Positions 19,401 through 27,900 of a stretch of DNA of 32,317 bases are shown here, in pieces. This DNA comes from Tritrichomonas musculus (taxonomy: Eukaryota; Parabasalia; Tritrichomonadida; Tritrichomonadidae). The notes under the pieces are model-generated. The model searched no databases and was not told the DNA's origin. It saw only the letters and a list, made by a program, of their open reading frames with translations. Where the stretch lies: the NCBI GenBank assembly GCA_039105265.1, contig JAPFFF010000194.1, positions 1-32,317 on the forward strand, given 5' to 3'. Every line of letters starts with the position of its first letter. The stretch's first letter is position 1. The translations under genes and the position numbers were made by a program.

Positions 19401-20769
19401 TAGTTTTATAAAAAAATTATTCAGAATAGGTAGCAAAAAAGTGGACAAAAGCAAAGAAGAAGACAAAAGCAAAGAAGAAGACAAAAACAAAGAAGAAGAC
19501 AAAAACAAAGAAGAAGACAAAAGCAAAGAAGAAGGCAAAAACAAAGAAGAAGACAAAAGTAAAGAAGAAGACAAAAACAAAGAAGAAGACAAAAACAAAG
19601 AAGAAGACAAAAGCAAAGAAGAAGACAAAAACAAAGAAGAAGACAAAAGCAAAGAAGAAGACAAAAGTAAAGAAGAAGACAAAAACAAAGAAGAAGACAA
19701 AAGCATAGAAGAAGAAAGAAAAGAAACAGAAGAAAGAAAAGAAACAGAAGAAAGAAAAGAGGAAGAGAAAACTAGAACAGAAAAAGCAGATATAATAGAT
19801 TATTCTGGTTCAGAAATTCATGTTCTCAACAAAGAAACTGTTGAAATGCTTTATAAAACAGCCGTGCAGAAGGCCGAAGGAAACTCGTCCATCATCTTTC
19901 GAGTCAAACAAGAATCTGTTTGGTTTGATCGCAAGCGCACATACATAGCGATGAAAGTCTTAAAAGTTCATCAAATGATAAAGATAGTTTCACGGAAATT
20001 GGATAAAGAAGAACTCAAATGGGATGATGATGCAGATGATGAAGAAGAAGCCAACATTGACTATGAAGCATTCATGAAAGAGCATCAAGGAAAGTTTATT
20101 TCATTCATGAAAGAAGTTGAAATTATCTCACAAAATGATCATCCAAACATCATCAAGGCTTACGGATATTATTTGGGTGATAGAACCAACAATCCATGCA
20201 TTCTTCTTGAGTTTTTCAAATTTGATCTTGAACGATTACTTAAAAAACTAGATGATGTATCACGTGTCGAAATCATCTATGAAATAAGCAATGCGATGAA
20301 GTTCATTCATAGTCAAGGCTTAATTCATCGTGATTTGAAACCATCAAACATTCTCATTACTGATGGCAAACACGTGAAAATATGTGATTTCGGTCTCTCT
20401 AGATTGTCTTATGGAACACACACTAGTACATACACAACTGGAATTGGAACATTTGGTTTTATGGCACCTGAAATCATAAACAATAGTGGAAGTTATGACA
20501 ATAAAGTTGATGTTTATTCATTCGGAGTTGTTGTGTTTTACATTCTCACAAAAAATGAAGTAAAGCTGAAAGGAGGTAAAATACCATCTTTTCCAGATTA
20601 TATAAATAGTTTTTCTCGAGAATTGATCACTAAATGCATATCTCTGGAACCTAAGAATCGTCCAACTTTTGATGAAATTGAAGAATTGATCCTTGATAAT
20701 GAATTCAAAATGATTGATGGAATCGAAAGAGAAATTCCAGCTATTCGGGAGCATCTTGGAATTGACTGA
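16408..20769 (+). CDS. Protein kinase with ubiquitin-like segments and repeat tracts
   Basis: A 1453-residue protein ends in a complete Ser/Thr-type kinase domain resembling the TKL group. Visible catalytic features are AMKVLK (K1183), an FMKEVEII helix glutamate, IHRDLKPSN (D1309), CDFGLSR (D1327), FMAPE (about 1351-1355) and DVYSFGVV. The glycine-rich loop is poorly formed. The N-terminal half holds several beta-grasp, ubiquitin-like segments. The clearest are about 504-587 and 728-799, the latter with IKVLLDGKGLKDKTRLETI, which parallels ubiquitin around its central loop. Similar segments probably occur within 1-300. Between them are basic, SPRS-rich linkers. Residues about 831-986 are 13 units of a 12-residue KDKDTDxEKVV-type repeat, and about 1013-1102 are 15 units of DKSKEE/DKNKEE. 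I chose the ATG at 16408 over an upstream in-frame TTG. Substrates are unknown. A role in ubiquitin-like signalling is inference. Confidence 0.85.
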   Translation: MSTNPNLRKFYFIINNKQYLKGYFNIDTSKYQRVSEIRELLKLKLNIEDSQFMIKNYGLEKKLIRIADNSVFHIEIINPAKNIIFQYPNTRPLTIVDSSTMTKKEILSKYFEGRIYFSDQFISDNINFIIWGFKIPNNDFDLSFIPRGQSVLIKPSDSYFKLNYDHIHFHISVGEKFSTAIDLVKTAFSLTGKYVIRIISRGLSHQNPIFIKGGKYKISISYLFDLIPIKGEKRMTKNLEYKSTVSDLKKFLVTYYCDNKELNYSNIQIFDENKQIVPEDKKLNKMKAIYFDIQYDHLSPKNNIHLENDKKKLSPVSPRSNKVDVYNNTSPPSPRRNKKEKQEKKVKKILKDKKPPNSKEMKCKEKKLNEPTNSKEKNKIQLPNKENTFQMRNKNKDIINYKRRPSSIEAPKDPKSVTSKVMFQADIKPSDHHKDEKSPRDMKKDKQIRPKRSSSIESHSSSKDIDTPVSPRSKQKIKYAKPVLVAVKNDDDCSKKQITISKRRTFVISFIFEETNKNKYKSFRHNFEPTTTIGDIIKYISDKYSISDDISIRYAEGSDKVNNDKDMTIDDIHEEIRYKGNHTLFVQITTKEKDESARKKNRKTVRSFRPKITHVYSLVSSIDENTRADLKNNECMFIFEYEDDEKMLNMKNDSTLKENEEIIKKSFSIDEKEKISFYLINEEGNEEDIVDLDKKMNEFIEKVIHVNTEVNLIDTMVRMKRPEAIFHKYFFQIDGDCTMCSIDLDSEASVGSLKRAIARENHVDNISNIKVLLDGKGLKDKTRLETICTECSIFYVYIRSEDDVSLMTSKNLRVSVVKDGSDDDGNADLGTDIEKVLNKDKDADDEKVVIKDKDADTEKVVIKDKDADSEKVLTKDKDTDSEKIVIKDKDTDIKKVVIKDKDTDSEKVLTKDKDTDSEKIVIKDKDTDIKKVVIKDKDTDIKKVVIKEKDTDPEKNVIKEKDTDPENVLTKDKDNDAKKVASKGKEIDNNVDQNKGVFSFIKKLFRIGSKKVDKSKEEDKSKEEDKNKEEDKNKEEDKSKEEGKNKEEDKSKEEDKNKEEDKNKEEDKSKEEDKNKEEDKSKEEDKSKEEDKNKEEDKSIEEERKETEERKETEERKEEEKTRTEKADIIDYSGSEIHVLNKETVEMLYKTAVQKAEGNSSIIFRVKQESVWFDRKRTYIAMKVLKVHQMIKIVSRKLDKEELKWDDDADDEEEANIDYEAFMKEHQGKFISFMKEVEIISQNDHPNIIKAYGYYLGDRTNNPCILLEFFKFDLERLLKKLDDVSRVEIIYEISNAMKFIHSQGLIHRDLKPSNILITDGKHVKICDFGLSRLSYGTHTSTYTTGIGTFGFMAPEIINNSGSYDNKVDVYSFGVVVFYILTKNEVKLKGGKIPSFPDYINSFSRELITKCISLEPKNRPTFDEIEELILDNEFKMIDGIEREIPAIREHLGID
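18898..19365 (+). repeat. 36-bp in-frame coding repeat (13 units)
   Basis: Thirteen 12-residue units of the form D-x-E/K-K-V-V-I-K-D-K-D-T lie in frame in the kinase gene. A three-unit block (DSEKVLTKDKDT, DSEKIVIKDKDT, DIKKVVIKDKDT) occurs twice in tandem, so a 108-bp duplication happened on top of the 36-bp expansion. The repeat is highly charged and probably unstructured or a spacer. Confidence 0.9.
19444..19713 (+). repeat. 18-bp in-frame coding repeat (15 units)
   Basis: Fifteen 6-residue units, DKSKEE or DKNKEE with one GKNKEE and one final DKSIEE, lie just before the kinase domain. The alternating K and E pattern suggests a long charged helix or flexible spacer. DNA identity among units is high, so the unit number is likely to vary between strains. 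Confidence 0.92.
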
Positions 20770-20996
20770 ATACTTTTTATGAATTGACATTTGTGCAAAG
20801 AACACAAGGCCTATATTTTCATTCCCGTTTATTATTATTCTTTTAATCATTATTAATATTTTTTCTAAAAGGAATATTCTCTAGATATTTTTTTTTCATT
20901 GCTTTGGATGTTTACTAGTTTAAATATAGTGTTGAAAGAAATATTTTCAATGCTATTATTCTCAAACAATGTGTTATTAAAGCCTTTATTCTTTGA
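20770..20996. other. 3' flank of the kinase gene
   Basis: AT-rich sequence follows the kinase TGA stop and holds its 3' untranslated region. Nothing else is recognisable. Confidence 0.5.
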
Positions 20997-21290
20997 TCAA
21001 TTCTTCTTTTTGTTTACAAATACCTGATTCGACTCTATTTTTAGGTATCCGTTCAACTTTTTAATTGCTTGTGAATCAGCTAGACGAGCAAAAACTTCAA
21101 AGATATGATACACGCATAATAATTCAACAAAAGTTCATTTTGATTGCACTTAAAACGAGTTGATTTTATGGTTTTTGATTCATTAGAGCTCATTAACTTT
21201 TTTGAACTGAAAACATCACCAGTCTCATCAAGCAAAATGACCACGTCATCTCTGGCTTTAACTATTTTTTTTTACCTTCTGGAACACTCA
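20997..21290 (-). pseudogene. Decayed coding remnant of unknown family
   Basis: The minus strand has two overlapping coding-like stretches in different frames. The upstream one includes KARDDVVILLDETGDVFSSK and ends in NELLLNYY before drifting to a stop. The next frame continues as YHIFEVFARLADSQAIKKL and ends at a TGA at 20997-20999. The pieces join naturally at one frameshift near 21110, and a stop lies just upstream of KKIVKARDD. Codon content is richer than in nearby intergenic DNA. I cannot name the family. It lies just downstream of the ankyrin gene on the same strand. Confidence 0.4.
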
Positions 21291-21321
<31 letters not shown>

Positions 21322-21364
21322 TCTTTCCTTTTCTTATTAGATTTTCTTTTTAATCAAAAATTTA
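21291..21364. other. Poly-A tract next to the ankyrin gene
   Basis: A 27-nt A run (21294-21320) and AT-rich sequence separate the ankyrin stop codon from the decayed remnant. Confidence 0.6.
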
Positions 21365-24019
21365 TCACTTGTTTGACTTTTCTAACAAAAGTGATATGAT
21401 TTGAATTTGCTTTTCGTCAATACTACTAAAAACTTTATTTATATCATATTTAAGTTCTGGTCGATCAAGTAAAAGTTTAACAACTTCTATATTTTTTTGA
21501 TCAGCAGCAACTTGCAAAGGCGTTTTCCCACTCAACTTATCATTCACGTTAATATTAGGCTGGGTCAACAAAAATTTAACGATATCGATTTTATCATTTT
21601 GAATTGCGATCTGTAATGATCCCTTCAAAGCTTTCTTAACATTTATTCCAGGAATTGCCAAAAAAGATTTCATAGCTTCGATATCACCATTTTTAACAGC
21701 ATCTTTAAATATCTGTTGACCAGATGATTTATAATTAACATCAATTGTCTTACTTCCTAAAAGCAGGTCAGATATTTCTGTATTTTGTTTCATATAAGCC
21801 ATTTCAAGCGGCGTTTTCACAATAGATTTCATTTTGATTGCATTATCTACAACTTCATTGTGCTCGACATTTTCATTCATCATTCTCTTCATAAAATCGA
21901 GTAATGCTTGATTGTTCTCAATAAAGCTTGATTCAAGATTGATATCAATTCCAGCATGCGACACTAAAAGTTTAATAATCTCAATGTTCTTTTCTTTTTC
22001 AATAGCAACGAATAACGGCGTTTTTATTTCGTGTCCAGTGCTTGATCGACTGACATTTATATCTTTTCCTTTTTTCTTCCTTTCGTGATATTGATACACA
22101 TATCTATAATCAGATATAGACTTTTTATTTACGTCAATTTTTGGAGCTGTTAATAAAAGACGAACCATTTCAACATCATCATTTTCAATGGCTGCAAATA
22201 AAGCAGTTTTTATGAATCTTGTTTTATAAATTTTCTTAGTATTTGCATATCCGAATATCTTGTCATACAAATACTTTTTTTCAAGCTTTAAAACATTGAC
22301 GTTTATTTTGGGATGCTTTAATAGAATCGATACAATTTCAGTATTTTGATTTTCAATGGCTAAATGCAATGCTGTTTTCTTATTAATAATTGTGCTGTAA
22401 TCTTCAAAGTCAGTGTCAAAATAAGTGTCATTTTCATCCTCTTCTTCTTTGTTGCTTCGATTATAGCCAAAAGAAGAATTGTCACTTTCCCAATAAATTT
22501 GATTTATGTTGATTGATTCTATTGACGACAGGAATTGAACGATTTTTGTACTGTCTTTTTTAATGGCAACATGCAGCATTGTTTCCGCTGGATGCAAATT
22601 GTTCCTAAAATCATGGTTAACCAAATTGACATCAAATGGACGATTTTCATATAATCTTTTTAATATTTCAAAGTGTTCTTTTCCAACTACTTTAAATAGA
22701 ATGTCTTTCAGTGTAAAAGATGAATAACTATTTCGATCTTCATATAAAAAATCTAAATTTTTGGTTTTAATAATATCATCCACTAGCTCATAAAACCCAT
22801 TTTCACATAATGATCTCATATATTTTTCATTGCTAGCACTTTGCGGAAAATATGCATAATTCATATATTTGATCGCTGTCATTGCTTTTGATTCATCCAC
22901 TTCTCCTTTGGTATTAGATGAATCATTTTTATTATTTTCTTGCTGCTGAACTTGCTGAAAATGGATATTGGCTTGATAAAAATTTGAGAGGATATTTGGC
23001 TGCATGATATTAGGTCTAATTCCTGGTTGTAAATGATTATTTTTATTATTTTTCAGGAGATAGTTCTGATGAATATAATTTGCAATTTCATTGTGGAAGT
23101 TTTTCATTGCGAAATCAAAGCATTTATCAAATTTGCTATCATCATCACGCATAAAAAAATTACTATTATTCATGGGCTTAATTTTTTGCTGTTCAAGAAT
23201 GTGAATAATTTCCATGTTTCGCCCATGGATGGCATAATTCCACAAGGATCCGTCTAGTTGGACTTTGTTTGAAATCAAAAATTTGAAAATCTGGATTGAT
23301 CCAAAGAAACATGCATAATGAGCGAGCTTAGGTTGATATATGTAACTTCCTTGATACTTATTTATATATGAATTTGTTTCATAAAAGGATTCTTCTATTT
23401 TTGAATCAAGTTTTACTTTATTTTTTTTGATGTAATCAATAAAGTTATTAATATCGTCTTTTCTAATTAATTGACATATATTGCTCTCATTTTCACCTAT
23501 TTTCCGTAACTTTTTAAACTCATCTTGATTATTTTGGATAAATTCAAGAATTTCTTTCTTCTTTTCTTTGGAATCATTTGGCAATGATTTATCATATTCT
23601 GTAATTTCTGGATAAAAATAATAAAAATAATTACCATCATAATTGGTTATTGTTTTACATATGAAATAAGTAAATGCTAATATTTTTTCCTCAAAAAGAA
23701 AAAGAAGAATACGCTTGTTAGGCAGAAAAATATTGAAAATTTCTGAATTAGTAAAATGTTTTGATATATCATCTTTGAATTTTGATATGATCATCTCAAT
23801 TTTACTGAAAAAATCGGTAGATCTGTAATGATGATTCGCAATTTTTGTTATCATACGAAATAATAATTTCAGTTCTGTTTTATTATTTGAAAATTCTTTT
23901 TGTTTGAAAAAATCCATTAAATTTTGAAATTGTTCTTCAGAATTTCCTTCATGATCAATATATTCTAATAATATATCTTGCAAATTCTTTTTTTCTTGAA
24001 TATACTGCTGATCAAACAT
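21365..24019 (-). CDS. DUF3447/ankyrin-repeat protein
   Basis: This 884-residue protein has the layout common in trichomonad ankyrin families. An alpha-helical N-terminal half contains a DUF3447-like stretch (about 231-285, with LAHYACFFGSIQIFKFLI and LWNYAIHGRNMEIIHILE). A Q/N-rich linker (about 345-380) follows, and then ankyrin repeats to the C-terminus. At least eight repeats can be read, for example TALHLAIENQNTEIVSILL, TPLFVAIEKEKNIEIIKLL and TPLQVAADQKNIEVVKLLL, each ending in a variant of IDVN. Ankyrin stacks bind other proteins; the partner cannot be read here. Two insertions between repeats are acidic or basic. The start is the ATG at 24019 and the frame is unbroken. It is convergent with the kinase gene. 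No signal peptide or membrane segment is apparent, so a cytosolic place is likely. Confidence 0.9.
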   Translation of the reverse strand: MFDQQYIQEKKNLQDILLEYIDHEGNSEEQFQNLMDFFKQKEFSNNKTELKLLFRMITKIANHHYRSTDFFSKIEMIISKFKDDISKHFTNSEIFNIFLPNKRILLFLFEEKILAFTYFICKTITNYDGNYFYYFYPEITEYDKSLPNDSKEKKKEILEFIQNNQDEFKKLRKIGENESNICQLIRKDDINNFIDYIKKNKVKLDSKIEESFYETNSYINKYQGSYIYQPKLAHYACFFGSIQIFKFLISNKVQLDGSLWNYAIHGRNMEIIHILEQQKIKPMNNSNFFMRDDDSKFDKCFDFAMKNFHNEIANYIHQNYLLKNNKNNHLQPGIRPNIMQPNILSNFYQANIHFQQVQQQENNKNDSSNTKGEVDESKAMTAIKYMNYAYFPQSASNEKYMRSLCENGFYELVDDIIKTKNLDFLYEDRNSYSSFTLKDILFKVVGKEHFEILKRLYENRPFDVNLVNHDFRNNLHPAETMLHVAIKKDSTKIVQFLSSIESININQIYWESDNSSFGYNRSNKEEEDENDTYFDTDFEDYSTIINKKTALHLAIENQNTEIVSILLKHPKINVNVLKLEKKYLYDKIFGYANTKKIYKTRFIKTALFAAIENDDVEMVRLLLTAPKIDVNKKSISDYRYVYQYHERKKKGKDINVSRSSTGHEIKTPLFVAIEKEKNIEIIKLLVSHAGIDINLESSFIENNQALLDFMKRMMNENVEHNEVVDNAIKMKSIVKTPLEMAYMKQNTEISDLLLGSKTIDVNYKSSGQQIFKDAVKNGDIEAMKSFLAIPGINVKKALKGSLQIAIQNDKIDIVKFLLTQPNINVNDKLSGKTPLQVAADQKNIEVVKLLLDRPELKYDINKVFSSIDEKQIQIISLLLEKSNK

Positions 24020-24194
24020 AGAAATCGGACGTTTACTCTATATAAATAAATTTCTTAAAAAGTTATATCAATATTCAAAAAGTTTCAAATGTTTTTTATA
24101 AAAAAAAAAAAAAAACTTTTTCTTGATGGTATTCAAGTTGTTTAAGAAAGAGCATCAAAAATAAAAAACAAACGATAATTTTATTTGAATCAGC
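24020..24194. promoter_or_regulatory. 5' flank of the ankyrin gene
   Basis: AT-rich sequence contains AAACTTTTTGAAT on the minus strand at 24073-24085, 53 bp before the ATG and identical to the copy 21 bp before the kinase ATG. It also holds a 15-16 nt A run ending near 24115. The promoter role is inferred from position only. Confidence 0.3.
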
Positions 24195-24281
24195 TTAATA
24201 TGAATCATCATTAGAATAATATTGATCACTATCTAAATATTTTCTATGTTTTTTATCTTTTTTATGATTGGTAGTAGTCAT
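24195..24281 (-). CDS. Possible 28-residue small ORF
   Basis: A minus-strand ATG at 24281, preceded by ATTTTAAA, opens a 28-codon frame ending in TAA at 24195. The product is hydrophilic, starts MTTTNHKKDKKHRKYLD and ends YYSNDDSY. Its codon use is less AT-biased than the flanks. It could be a small protein, the start of a broken gene, or chance. No family is recognised. Confidence 0.25.
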   Translation of the reverse strand: MTTTNHKKDKKHRKYLDSDQYYSNDDSY

Positions 24282-24449
24282 TTTAAAATGTTTAAAAATA
24301 AATAATAGAATGTATTGATGTTTATTTTAAGATTACAATCACAAAATACATTCTTTTTTTTTTTGAAATATTTGCGATTAAATTAAGATCATCTATTTAT
24401 AAAAAAGTTTAATTGAAAATTCTAATATCAAAAGCTATGAAAAAAAGTT

Positions 24450-24790
24450 TTCAAGGAATATTTGAACTACATTCTTAACAATCCAGTTGTGTTTTTGTAA
24501 TAATTCATATAAACCACATTCATGAATCATACGATTAACAGTAGCAACATCAGCTGGTTGCAATTTTTGGCTTCTTTCGAACTTATAGATTGCTGAACTC
24601 TAATAACTCTTGAACCATTCTTCAAGCCATCAACAAATCGGAATCAGTTCTTTTCAAGATTTTGGTGGCTCAAAAAATGTGTAATGAATTGGATGTTTTG
24701 AAACATAATTCAAGAAAGGACTTGCTAGTGCATTCTAGAATGTAAAATTATCGAACTTCAATTTTGTTTGATTATTCACTTTGATATTGA
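24450..24790 (-). pseudogene. Decayed coding remnant of unknown family
   Basis: On the minus strand, coding-like pieces include NALASPFLNYVSKHPIHYTF with FEPPKS, then, in another frame, a stretch around SAIYKFERSQKLQPADVATV and NRMIHECGLYELLQKHNW. At least two stops and one frame change interrupt them. The order and composition suggest the tail of a lost protein-coding gene. I do not recognise the family. It lies between the small ORF and the VPS13-like gene, with a long A run at its 5' side. Confidence 0.35.

Positions 24791-24791
<1 letters not shown>

Positions 24792-24840
<49 letters not shown>
24792..24840. repeat. 49-nt poly-A tract
   Basis: An uninterrupted run of 49 A lies about 70 bp from the 3' end of the VPS13-like gene. 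It is the longest homopolymer in the window. Its exact length in the genome is uncertain, because such runs are error-prone in sequencing. Confidence 0.85.
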
Positions 24841-24842
<2 letters not shown>

Positions 24843-24909
24843 AAAGAACATATAATAGATATATCAAAATATTATTAGGATAGAAATTTATTATTGCTCA
24901 TTAAAATGT

Positions 24910-27900
24910 TTAAGATAATAAAGATTCTCCGAATCGAAGATTCATTCGTAACAAAGACAATAAGAAATTTAATGAAACTACTGAATCAATTTTAACATCA
25001 ATTGTTTTTCCATCTTTCAAATATATTTTGACAATGTTTTCATCACCAATTTCAACTTTATCAATATCACTGAATTTCACTGATGTCAAAATATCTTTTG
25101 AATCATCACTAAAAACGTAAAGAGCTTTTTCAGTCATAATAATGAATTTTTTCTTTTCTCCATCATTTGATAATGAAATTTCTTTCGCTTTTTCATTCAA
25201 ACCGTATTTTTGGATAATTATTTTTTGTGCCATTGCTATTTCAGGATCAAAAGCTGAGATTTTGGCGCCAGCGAAAGTTCTTATCTCTCTTATTCGTTTG
25301 CATGTAGACATTGAAACAACATTTTCAAGCGGGTCATTCAGTTCTTTAGTTAGGACGCCAGCAACACCGCGATCATATTCAATGCCTGGCATTATTTTGA
25401 ATTTAAAGCCAGCTTGTTGAATGAAGTGATCCTTTTTATTCTGAAGCTTTGTCAATTTCTTATCAATTCTTTTTTGTGTTTTGTTTGAGTTCATTATGTT
25501 GATTTCTTTTTCATTTATTTCAGAAAATTTGTGCATTATGAAATGAATCAGTGGCGATGAATTCATCGAGTTATCATTTATCAATTTTGTTAGTGCTGAA
25601 AGAGCTTCATATGAGAAACAGTTGCTGAACTCATCTTCAGATATATTGTCGAATTTCGATATATCAAATATATCTTCGTTTGCTTCTGTTTTACTGGATT
25701 GATCAGACTCTAAGGGATGCTTTTTCAAATGTTTTCTTTTGCCGTGTGAAACATGAGTGGTCATATCACTTTTCATTTTGATGTTTAATGATGATGCAAT
25801 AGCTGATGTGATTCCTAAGATCTTGAGTAGTTTTCCTCCACTTCCAAGCATTGCAAGCATTGCATTAAATGCAGCAGTTTTATAGTCATCAATCAACTTC
25901 GTTCGAATCGAGCCAATACGATCAGTAATTCGTGAAAGAATAATTCCAGGTAGAATCATTTTTCGTGATTTAATACTTGGAACAAACTTCAAAAATCTGG
26001 AATTTTTTCCTAACATTCGTGGCCTTGAAGTCTTCCTATTGTAACTCAAGACTAAGAATGTAGGAGCAAATTCGAAGTATCTAAATGAAAACAATCTTTT
26101 TTGATTTATTATTACAGGCGTTCTTGGTTCAATCGGATGAATGAAATCCTGTTTCATGAATGAAGAAAGATTTATCCAATCTGATACGAATGAACGATCA
26201 ACACTGACATCCATACGTTGTATATTCAATGCAAAATATTCAAAAGAAATGAACGAAGTAGTACTCATTGTACAAAGGCAATTAAATGACAAATATGGGC
26301 ATTCCTCTGTGAAATAACCGTAAACAACCGTTTGATTAACTGCAAAAGGATTTTGATCATCAATTTGAAGTGATTTTAATGATGTTATAATTGCCAAATG
26401 TTCGGAGTTAAATGTAAGTTTTGTGTGAAATTTGGATAGATATATTAAAGCTGTTTCTCTCATTTGAAAATCAATTAAAGAAGCAGCAATACCATGAATA
26501 GTTGCTTTAAATATATATTTATATCTTTCAAATTGTTCTTCTTCTTCATATGAAATGACAATTAATCTGTTTCCATATTTATTATGTTTAACTTGAACGT
26601 AAAACGGTTTTCCTTTGTATTTCTCTTTCACTTCAATTCTTTCCGTGTCTTCAACAAGGGAAATACGATGATAATTGTTATCATCCAACCTAAAACTTAC
26701 TGAGGGATAAATAAGTGGTTCATCGAAAGCATAAATTGATGTTGAATTTGGCAAAATTTCAAATGGAGTCAAATGTATGAGATGAAATGCATAAACTGAC
26801 GTATCAAGTTGATTATTAATCATAATTGGAGTTGGAAGAACAACTTTATTAAATGCAGCTGAAATTCCTGTTTCAACATCTTTTACAACCAATTCTATTA
26901 TGATATAATTGGTTTGATTTTGAATTTTGAATACAGTTTTCTGTGGTTCAAGAAGATTTAATGAAGGTGTAGTACAAAAACCGTCAACTGAAATGGAAAC
27001 AGTTCCTTCTGAAGTAATTAATGGAAGAACAACAACAGAATGAGAGTTTATTTCAAATGGTGTACCGATTTTTTCGCCCATATTAATTTTACCTTCGGCA
27101 TTATCCAATAAATCATTTTCATTAAAGTCTGTTGGGATAGTTTTAATTGGAGTCAATTGAAATTTGAGATCAAGGTTATTTAAAATTGTTACTAAAGAAG
27201 ATAAAGTTAAGATTGAAGTTCGACTTTGATTATAAATATTACAACGTAAAGGAATAAACATGTTTTCAGTTGTTAAACTTGGTAAATAAATTGTGCAATT
27301 ACCTGTTGCAAGACAATCAAATGGCTTTGATGCAACTTTTGAATTAGGATTTATTTTAATTGTTACGTTTAATGAATCGTCATTTGAATTATTAGCTAGT
27401 ACCTTAGGGCACCAATAGTTTTTGGTTTTAGGCAATACTTTTATTGACTTCTTATAATTGCATTTTCTTTCAACATATGCTTTATTTTTACTCCTTGAAA
27501 CTTCAAAAACAAAAGAAAATAAAGTTGTATTGAATATTACAATTGGCATATATAAAATAATTGTAGTTTGTTCATTCTTTTTCTTATATGAAAATTCAAC
27601 CATACATTTGTGATCAAAATCATTTTCTGAATTACATATATCAATTAAATTGATTGATTTGAAGCTAATTTTCGAAACCGATTTTTTATCTAAAAACTTA
27701 TTTTCATCTAAACTTAAATATGCTGAAAAAGTGTCCCCATTTATATAATAAAAATCAGTTGTTTCTCCTCTTTTAACCGATGTTATTTCTTCATCATCTG
27801 ATTTAAAATATAATGATGACGGCATTAAATTATAAATCAAATACTGTGAACTAATAGAAACAATTCTTGCAGCTATTGTTGTATCGTTATATATTGTTTT

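Noticed and set aside
18795-19706. A 303-codon minus-strand frame rich in Ser and Leu.
   Set aside because: It is the antisense of the in-frame Lys/Glu repeat tracts of the kinase gene, and its composition follows from those repeats.
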